Assembly: GCF_003255815.1 (NCBI RefSeq) | Contig: NC_037668.1 | Location: 69,745,445 to 69,809,444 of the forward strand | Origin: Theropithecus gelada | Taxonomy: Eukaryota > Chordata > Mammalia > Primates > Cercopithecidae | DNA: 64,000 nucleotides | Reading direction: 5' to 3' | Shown: positions 55,962-64,000 of the stretch, in pieces | Layout of the letters: every line of letters starts with the position of its first letter | Numbering within the stretch: position 1 is the stretch's first letter | Position numbers and translations under genes: made by a program | Notes under the pieces: model-generated | What the model was told of the DNA's origin: nothing | Database searches by the model: none | Seen by the model: the letters and a program-made list of their open reading frames with translations, nothing else

Positions 55962-58894
55962 TGCCATAGTCTGTTTTGTGTTGCTATAAAGGAATACCTG
56001 AGGCTGGGTAATTTATAAAGAAAAGAGGTTTATTTGGCTCACAGTTCTCCAGACTATACAAGAAGCATGGCACCTGCATTTGCTTCTGGTCAGGGCCTCA
56101 GGCTGTTTCCACTCATGGTGGAAGGTGAAGGGGAACTGGCTTGTGCAGAGAGCACATGGTGAGAGAGGAAGCAAGAGAGAGTGGGGGAAAATGCCCGGCT
56201 CTTTTTAAGAAACAGCTCTCATGGGAACTAATAGAATGAGAATTCACTCACCCCTACCCCATTAAGGGCATTCATATATTCGTGAGGGATCTGTCCTCAT
56301 GACCCAAACACCACTCATTAGGCCCCCACCTCCAACACTGGAATAAAATTTCAACATGAGCTTTGTGGGGAACAAACATCCAAACTATAGCATTCTGTCC
56401 CTGGCCCCACCAAAACTCATGTTTTCCTGACATGCAAAATATAAGTATTCTATCCCAATAGTTCCCCAAAGTATTAACTTGTTGTCAACATCAACTCAAA
56501 ACTCCAAAGTCTCATCTCAGACTAAAGGAAAGTTCCTTACAGCTATGAGCCTGTAAAATCAAAAGCAAGTTACTTACTTCCAACGTACAATGGTGGTACA
56601 AGCATTGAGTAAATATTCTCATTCCAAAAAGGAGAAATTGGCCAAAAGAAAGGGGTAACAGGCCCCATAAAAGTCTGAACCCCAGAAAGACACATATTAA
56701 ATCTTAAAACTCCAAAATAATCTCCTTTGACTCCATGTCCCACATCCTGAGCACACCGGTGCAAGGGGGAGGCTCCCAAGGCCTAGGGCAGCCCTGCCCC
56801 CATGGCTTTACTGGGAACAGTCCACATGGCTGCTCTCATGGGTTGAAGCTGAAAATGCCTGCAGCCTTTCCAGTTTGAGGTTTCATGCTGCTGGTGGTTC
56901 TATGATTCTGGGGTCTCAGCAGCAGCCCTGCTCTCAGAGCTCCACTAAGCATTGCCTTGGTGGGAACTCTCTGTTATGTCTTCATCCCTGCAGCAGGTTT
57001 CCTAGGCATTCCAATACATCCTCTGAAATTTAGGTAGAAGCTACCAAGCACCCATGGCTCTTGCATTCTGGGTGCTTGCAGACTTACCATCACATGGATG
57101 CTACCAGGGCTTATGGCTTGCTTGCATCCTCTGGAGTGGCAGCCCGAGCAGTATCTGGGGCCATTTGAACCAAGGTTGCTCCAGCTGGGAATATATACTC
57201 AATGCCTGTACCACCACTGTGGTATCCAGGGAGCTGAGATGCAGGGAGTAGCAGTCCAATGAGGTGCAGGGCAGAGGTTTCCCAGGCCTGTCCTCCAAAA
57301 CCATTCAGTCCTCCTAGGCCCCTGGGCCTGTGATGGGACATGCAGCTGTATTGATACATTTTACATTGCTATAAAGGAATACCTGAAGCTGAGTAATTTA
57401 TAAAGAAAAGAGGTTTATTTGGCTCACAGTTCTGCAGGCTGTACAAGAAGCATGACACCAGCATCTGCCTCTGGTGAGGGGCTCAGGAAGCTTATCATCA
57501 TGGAAGAAGGCAAAGGGAAGCAGGCACATGAAATAGCAAGAGAGTGAAAAGAAGAGAGACAGGAGGAAGTGCCAGGCTCCGTTTAACAATTAGATGTCAC
57601 ATGAAGTAATAAAATGAGAACTCACTCATTACCAAGGGGAGAGAACTGAGCCATTCAGGAGGGATCCACTCCCATGACCCAAACATCTCCCACCAGGCCC
57701 CACCTCCATCCCCCAACATTGGGGATCACATTTCAACATGAGATTTGGAGGGGACAAATATCCAAACTATATCAACAGCCTAGAGACTTCTGAAATGCCT
57801 CAGGGCCTTTTCCCCATTGTTTTGACTATTAGCACCTGGCTTCCTTTTATCCATGCTAATCGCTCTAGCAAATGTTTGCTCTCCAACACCCTTGGATTCC
57901 TCTCCCAAAAACTCTCTTTTCTTTTCTACCACATGGTCAAGCTACAACTTTTCCAGATGTTTATGCTCTGCTTCCCTTTTAATTATAAAGTCTACCTTCA
58001 GGTCATTCTTTTGTTGCCATATCTGACCATATATTGTTAAAAATAGCCACACCACTTCTTGAATGCTTTGCTGCTTAGAAATTTATTCTGCCAGGTACCC
58101 TAGGTCATCATTCTTAAGTTCAGCCTTCCACAAAGCCCTTGAGCTTGGACACAATGCATCCAAGTTCTTTGCAATAGTGTGACAAGCATGACGTTTGCTC
58201 CAGTTCCCAATAAATTCCTCATTTCCATTTGAGACCTCATCAGCCTAGCCTTTACCATCTATATTTCTATCAGCATTTTGGTTCACTTAGCCCATTTCTT
58301 TTCCTCATCTTCTTGTCTTCTTCTGAGCCCTCCAAACTCTTCCAACCTTCCAACCATTACCAAACTCTTCCAACCATTACCCAATTCCAATGCTGCTTTT
58401 ACACTTTCAGGTATCTTTAGAGCAACACCCTACTCTTCAGTACCAATTGCCTGTCTTCATTTGTTTTACATGCTATAAAGAAACACCTGAGGCTGGGTAA
58501 TTTTTAGAGAAAAGAGGTTTATTTGGCTCATGGTTCTACAGGCTGTACAAAAAGCACTAGCATCTGTTTCTGGTGAAGCATGGCACTAGCATCTTCTCAG
58601 GCTGCTTCCACTCATGGCAGAAGGTGAAGAGTAGCTGGTGTACGCAGAGATCACATGGCAAAAGAGGAAGCAAGACAGAGAGGTTGTTTAAAAGAGGTAC
58701 CAGACTCTTTTAAACAACTAGCTCTCATGGGAACTAATACAGTGAAAATTCACCTACTCCCTCAAGGACAGCATTAACCTATTCATGAGAGATCCACCCC
58801 CCATGACCAAAACACCTCCCATTAGGCCCTACCTCCAATATTGGGATCAAATTTTGACATGAGGTTTGAGGTTACAAACATTCAAACTACAGCA
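55962..58894 (-). mobile_element. MaLR provirus with a third LTR inside
   Basis: Non-autonomous ERVL-MaLR element in minus orientation. 3' LTR 55962-56392, internal 56393-57346 and 57775-58447, 5' LTR 58448-58894. Internal landmarks (antisense) include 'agctatgagcctgtaaaatcaaaagcaagttacttacttcc', 'agaaattggccaaaagaaaggggtaacaggcccc', 'gcctgtgatgggacatgcagctg' and 'gaatgctttgctgcttagaaattt'. Flanks 'caaat'/'taaat' at 55957-55961 and 58895-58899 are the 5-bp target duplication. The internal part has no retroviral genes, as is normal for MaLRs, which relied on other elements' enzymes. Confidence 0.85.
57347..57774 (-). mobile_element. solo MaLR LTR nested in the MaLR internal region
   Basis: LTR from 'tgtattgatacattttacattgc' to 'ccaaactatatca', close in sequence and same orientation as the flanking pair, interrupting the internal sequence between 'gacatgcagc' and 'ctagagacttctgaaatgcc'. 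5-bp duplication 'gcagc'/'acagc' at 57342-57346 and 57775-57779 shows it is a separate, later insertion and not a recombination product. Confidence 0.88.
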
Positions 58895-59330
58895 TAAATT
58901 AATATAGTTCAACACGTTTATAAAATAAAAGAGAAATGTCATTGAATCATCTCACTCCACACAAAATAAGCATTTGATGAAACTCAAAACTAGTTCATAA
59001 TTAAGTAAAACAACATGACATTTCACAAACTAGAACTAGACTTCGTATGATAAAGAGCAGTTACAAAATATTTATGGTAAAAGTAATACTTAGGGTAAAG
59101 TGTTAAAAAAAAATTTCTGCCTAAGATAAGGAAAAAGAAAAAATCCTACTTCCACTGTTTCTATTTATCACTGTACTAGAGATCCTGGCCAGTGTAATGT
59201 CATCAAAAGAAATAAAAGATGCAAAAACTGGAAATGAAGGAAAAAACTGCCAACATTAAAGAAAATATAATTGTGTGTGTAGAAAACACAACAGACTCTA
59301 CAAACTATTAGAATTAATAAGTGACAATGG
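58895..59330 (+). mobile_element. old L1M-like ORF2, after the provirus
   Basis: 'aagagaaatgtcattgaatcatctcactccacacaaaataagcatttgatgaaa' (the RT block with AEKAFDK) and 'atcctggccagtgtaatgtcatcaaaagaaataaaag' continue the ORF2 cut at 55961. Confidence 0.7.
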
Positions 59331-62300
59331 AGAAGTAAGGACTTCTTAAAACCTACTCCTCAAAAAAAGCAACAAAAACACTGGCAGAGGAGACTAAAAA
59401 TCATCTTTTTCAGGACTCAGAAAATAATCAAAGGTTTGACACAATCTGAAGAGCATTTGTTAAAAATACACACACACAGAGCTAAATCTCAGTAAGAACA
59501 GTATGGTTTGCAGTACTTTAACCTGCCTTATTTCCACACTTTTCTCCACTACTCCATGGTAGCCTTAAAAATCAATGAACTTACAATCATGATAACCATG
59601 AAACCAGCAGCCTAGCAGCCATTGAGGGGGTAGAATTAATTTGGTGCTCCCCAAAATCCCCATCCTCAGAGATATATCATTATCTGGGTTTTCTGGAAGT
59701 TCCCTGAAAGCCCCCACTCATGGAGTTATCCTTTATTTGACCTAATTTAGAGTTCACTCACTGTGAACTTTCCCCTGGGACATTTGTTGAAAACAATTAG
59801 TGGTATTTGTTTAATATTGCAGTGGCCTGAGGCAATGATGATAGTTAGGGCAAACAAGAAGCTAACCAAATAATCTAAAAGGAAAACTGGAGAAAGGAAT
59901 GTCCATTCTGGGTTTTGAAAAGCTCCAATATATTCCTAGGACTCTAGAAGGCCAAGCACATGTGCAAAGCTTTGTGTATGTCCAGGTTGGCCTAAGAAGA
60001 ATCTAATATCTCAGCTTTGGTGAGCCTGGAGGCTCTGTACAAACAAGAAGTAAAAGTTAAGGCAGAAATGTAAAGTACTGCCAGGGTGTTGAAAACATCC
60101 CCACAATATGCATATATAACCCTTTGGAAAATACCAGGAGATACATTGATTTAATGCCTTTAAGAAGATCTCAGTCCAACCATTAACTGACCAATAAAGT
60201 AAATAAACAGAGACCTAACGGCCACACATAACAAAAATTACAAACCTTACACAATTTGTTCAAAAAAATCACTAAATAAACTAACATAAGCAGCCGCAAC
60301 AACAAACAGCATCAAAAAGCTGAAAGGAGGATGTGATTTCCTGAGTTTCCACATCATACTTTTTAAATTGTCCAATCTTCAACAACAAAAATATGAGACA
60401 TACTAACAAACAAGAAAATATGACCCATATACAAGAAAAGAACAATCAATAGAAACTCTCACTGAGGAATGTACTAGACAAATACACTAAATCATCTATT
60501 TTCAACACAGTCAAAAAAATTAGAAGAAACTATGACTAAAGAACTTAAGGAAAGTATAACAATATCTCATGAAAAAGATAATATCAATAAATAGATAGAA
60601 TGTATTTAAAAGAATTCTTATTCTGCTGAGAGAGAGAAAAATAAAAGAACTAGCTAAAAATTCTGAACTTGAAAAGCACAGTAACTGAAATAAAATTTAC
60701 TAGAGGGGTTCAGTAGCAGATTGGAAATGTTTGAAGAATTGCCAGAAGGAAGTATCAGAAAGCTTGAAGATAATTAATTGAGATTAACCATCTGTGAAAC
60801 AGAAAGAAAAAACACTGAAAAATACAAGCAGAACCTCACAAACCGTGGCACACCACCAAGCATACTAATGTCTAATATGTGTAATGGAGTCTCAGAAGCA
60901 GAGGAGAAAGAGAAAGGGGGCAGAAAAAATATTTGAAGAAATGATAATAAACTCCCCAAATTTGATAAAAATATTAATCTACAAATCTTAGAGGCTTAAA
61001 TAACTCCAAGTAAGATGAACTCAAAGAGAGCCACAGTTACACACACCTAATGCATGGTGGTTCACATCTGTAACCCCAACACTTTGGAAGCCTGATGCAG
61101 GAGGATTGCTTGAGCCCAGGAGGTCAAGACTGCAGTGAGCTGTGATCATACCACTGCACGCCAGCCTGGGTGACAGAGCAAGACTCTGTCTCAAAATTAA
61201 TAATAATACTAACAATAATTGGGGGAGAATACAGTTATATAGGAGTAAAGTTTTTGTATGCTATCTAAATTAAGCTGGTATTAATTCAAACTAGATTGTT
61301 TTAAGTTGTTAATTGTAATCCCCAAAGTAATCAATAACAAAATATCCCTAAAATATATAGCAAAAGAAATGACAAGGAAATTAAAACAGTACACTAGAAA
61401 ATACTTATTTAACACAAAAGGCCATAATGAAAGAATAGAGGAACAAAATAAGACATAAGATATATAGGAAGAAAATACTAAATAGCAGCTGTAAATTCTA
61501 CCATATCAGTAATTATGTTCAATTTTAAATGTTTAAATATTTCAATCAAAAAGTAATATTTGTGGGCTGAATTAAAAATACTTGATTCAATTACACATTG
61601 TCTATAAGAATTATACTTTAAATTCAAAGACATAAATAGGTTGAAAGCCAAAGGATAGAAGATACACTTTTGCAAACCATAACAAAGACAGAACTGAGGT
61701 GGCTACACTAATGGTAGATAAAATAGCCTTTAAGAAAAAAATTATTCGAGACAAAGGACATTTAATAAGGATAAACTGGTCAATTCACCAGAATGCGTGA
61801 TTATAAATATATATGCGTCTAATAACACATCCCCAAAACACATGAAGCAAAAACTGACAGAAGTGAAAGGAGAAACAGACTATTTAAAATAATAAAGTGA
61901 GACTTCAATGTTCCACTTTAAATAATAGATTAAAAACTATACCGAAGTCAACAAAGAAGGAGAGGACTTGAACAAAGCTATATACCAACCTGTCCTAATA
62001 GACATCTATGGAACTCTCCACCTGAAAACAGTAGAAATTCCTCCCACGTGCACACAGAACATTTTCCAGGACTGACCCCGTGTATTAAGCTATTTTGAAA
62101 ACCTCAATAAATTTGAGCGTTTAAATAATGCAAGGCATATTCTCTGGCCACAATGGAATGAAATTAGATAGAAATATCATGAGAAGAAAATTTGAGAAAA
62201 ACTCAAATATGGAGAAATTAAACAACACACTCCTAAATAACCAATGAGTCAAAGAAGAAACCACAGGTAAATTAGAAAATACTTTGAGATGAATGAAACA

Positions 62301-62540
62301 TGCAACATAACAAAACTTATGGGTTGCAGCAAAAGCAGTGCAAAGAGGGAAATGCAGAGCTATAAACACATATACATGAACATAATCTCAAATCAGTAAC
62401 TTAAACTTCTATCTTATGAAACTAAAAAGGGTCAAACTAAATTCAAAGCAAGCAGAGGAGAAACAACAAATGAAGAACAAAAATAGAGAAAATAGATAAA
62501 ACTAAAGATTAGCTCTTTGAAAATATAGAGAAAATTGATA
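59331..62540 (+). mobile_element. second old L1M-like element, 5' end to ORF2 endonuclease/RT
   Basis: Begins with a 5'-UTR-like stretch ('gaagtaaggacttcttaaaacctactcc'), passes through ORF1-like A-rich sequence (60200-60800), then ORF2: 'ttataaatatatatgcgtctaataacacatccccaaaacacatgaagc', 'acaaagaaggagaggacttgaacaaagctatat', 'tatggagaaattaaacaacacactcctaaataacc', 'gcaaagagggaaatgcagagctataaacac'. Interrupted by an Alu monomer at about 61040-61200. Confidence 0.65.
61045..61198 (+). mobile_element. Alu monomer / internally deleted old Alu
   Basis: About 150 bp, only one arm: 'atgcatggtggttcacatctgtaaccccaacactttgg...gaggattgcttgagcccaggaggtcaagactgcagtgagctgtgatcataccactgc...gtgacagagcaagactctgtctc', then a TAA-rich tail. 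It fits a FRAM/FLAM-like monomer or an AluJ lacking its middle. Confidence 0.8.
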
Positions 62541-63499
62541 AACCTTCCCACCAGCAGTGTACAAGCATTTCAATTTCTCCATATGTGTGCCAAGACTTGT
62601 CTTTTCTTGGCTATTATTAAATAACTTGGCTATGATAAAATAGCCATCTCAACAGGTATGAGGTGATATCTCCTTGTGGTTTTAATTTCTGTTTCCCAGA
62701 TGATTAGTGATTAAACACTTTCACTTATCAGTTGGCCATTCATACCCTCTCCTTTGGAGAAATGTCCCTTTAACTCCTTTGTACATTTTTAATTACGTTA
62801 TTTGTACTTTGTTTGTCTGTTGTTGTCATTTTGCTCCTGAGTTGTAGGAATTCCTTATATTTTTTGGATATTGATCCCTTATGGGATACATGGTTGGCAA
62901 ATATCTTCTCTCATTCCGTAGGCTACCTTTAAACTCTGTTGATTGTTTCCTTTGCTCTGCATAAGCTTTCAGCATGATGCAATCCCATTTGTCTATTTTT
63001 GTTTTTGTTGCCTGTGTTTTGGGAGTAAGATGCAAAAAATCATTGCCAAGACCAATGTTAAAAAGTTTTTCCGCTATATTTTCCTGTAGGAATTTTACAG
63101 TTTCAGGTTTATATTTAAGTCTTTAAAACGCTCTGTGTTGATTTTTTTTGTGTGGTGTAAGACAAGGGTCCAGTTTTATCCTTTTGCATGTGGATATCCA
63201 GTTTTTCCAACATCATTTATTGAGGAGACTATCTTTCTCCATTCTGTATTCTTAGCACCCTTATTGATTGCATATACATGGATTTATTTCTGAGCTCTCT
63301 ATCCTATCCCATTGGTCTGTATGTCTGTCTTTATGCCAGTAACACTGTTTTAATTCCTGTGGGTTTGTAATATTTTTGAAACTAGGAATTATAAGGTCTC
63401 CAACTTTGTTCTTCTTTCAAGATGACTTTGGTTATTTGGGGTTTTTAGTGGTGTTACATAAATTTTAGGATTGTCGTTTCTTTTAAAAACACCATCATG
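62541..63499 (-). mobile_element. old L1 ORF2 C-terminal region, antisense
   Basis: 'ttcccaccagcagtgtacaagcatttcaatttctcc', 'aatagccatctcaacaggtatgaggtgatatctcc', 'aatcccatttgtctatttttg', 'tgtgtggtgtaagacaagggtccagttttatcc', 'cattggtctgtatgtctgtctttatgccagtaac'. Not split by stops into useful frames; minus ORF 62826-63035 is a remnant. Confidence 0.85.
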
Positions 63500-63798
63500 A
63501 GCCAGGTGTGGTGGCTCACATCTGTAATCCTAGCACTTTGGGAGGACGAGGCGGGTGGATCACGAGGTCAGGAGATCGAGACCATCCTGGCTAACATGGT
63601 GAAACCCCGTCTCTACTAAAAATACAAATAATTAGCCAGGCATGGTGGTTGGCGCCTGTAGTCCCAGCTACTCTGGAGGCTGAGGTAGGAGAATGGCATG
63701 AACCCAGGAGGCGAAGCTTGCAGTGAGCCGAGATCACGCCACTGCATTCCAGTCTGGGCAACAAAGCAAGACTCCATCGAAAATAAAACAAAACAAAA
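63500..63798 (+). mobile_element. AluY-type
   Basis: 'gagccaggtgtggtggctcacatctg' to 'caagactccatc' with an A-rich tail 'gaaaataaaacaaaacaaaa'. Worn duplication 'aaaacaccat' (left, 63486-63495) and 'aaaatgccat' (right, about 63795-63804). Two antisense open frames over it are Alu readings. Confidence 0.93.
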
Positions 63799-63804
63799 TG
63801 CCAT

Positions 63805-64000
63805 TACGTATTGTGAAAAAGGCCATACTGCCCAAAGTAATTCATAGATTCAATGCTATTCCCATTAAACTACCATTGACATTCCTCACAGAATTAGAAA
63901 AAAATACTTTAAAATTTATATAGAACCAAAAAAGAGCCCATATAGCCATGAAAATCCTAAGCAAAAAGAACAAAGCTGGAGGCATCACACTACCCAAGTT
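63805..64000 (+). mobile_element. primate L1 ORF2 C-terminal segment, runs off the window
   Basis: Plus-strand frame reads (V)KKAILPKVIHRFNAIPIKLPLTFL...LEKNTLKFI and then RPHIAMKILSKKNKAGG-like sequence up to 'ggcatcacactacccaagtt', the ORF2 segment downstream of the RT. It lies head-to-head with the older antisense L1 at 62541-63499, which covers an overlapping part of ORF2, so the two are separate elements. Confidence 0.88.

Overview
This window is primate nuclear DNA, most likely from an Old World monkey. Two Alu copies (51891-52190, plus strand; 35875-36200, minus strand) carry the left-end variant 'ggctcaagcctg' and the right-arm variant 'gagatccggccactg', which I associate with the cercopithecid AluYRa-type subfamilies rather than with human AluY. 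A young L1 at 34528-37136 has a matching monkey-type 3' UTR. No complete functional protein-coding gene is visible. More than half of the window is transposon, much of it nested.

Layout. 1-470: ordinary AT-moderate DNA, possibly intron. 470-1470: a CpG island that looks like the TATA-less promoter and first exon of a minus-strand gene whose body would lie to the left of the window (strong splice donor on the minus strand at about 1104). 1470-5280: old L1, L2 and MIR relics. 5280-7850: a decayed processed copy of HNRNPF mRNA with its own poly(A) tail, interrupted in its 3' UTR by an Alu. 7850-18200: mostly unrecognised or ancient sequence with MIR/L2 relics and two (GT)n tracts. 18206-20071: a 5'-truncated minus-strand L1 with a perfect 16-bp target-site duplication. 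20485-21420: two Alus flanking a 37-nt U6 snRNA fragment that has its own ~20-bp target duplication. 21430-29760: an old plus-strand L1 carrying four younger insertions, including an L1 with a twin-priming inversion. 32230-48600: an old minus-strand L1 split by a young L1 (which holds a young Alu and a 400-N gap) and by a nearly full-length L1MA-like element (which itself holds an Alu and an MST-type LTR). 48600-51890: largely unrecognised. 51891-62540: AluYRa, then old plus-strand L1s split by an MLT-like LTR and by a three-LTR MaLR provirus. 62541-64000: an old minus-strand L1, an Alu, and the start of a younger plus-strand L1 that runs off the window.

The sequence does not show an operon, a pathway or a previously undescribed system. 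Its value is as a layered record of retrotransposition, with several unusually clear junctions: nested target duplications, a twin-priming inversion, a truncated U6 insertion, a template-switch hairpin at 54175-54234, and an assembly gap whose size looks wrong. Repeat family names come from remembered consensus patterns and not from a database search, so subfamily labels are approximate.
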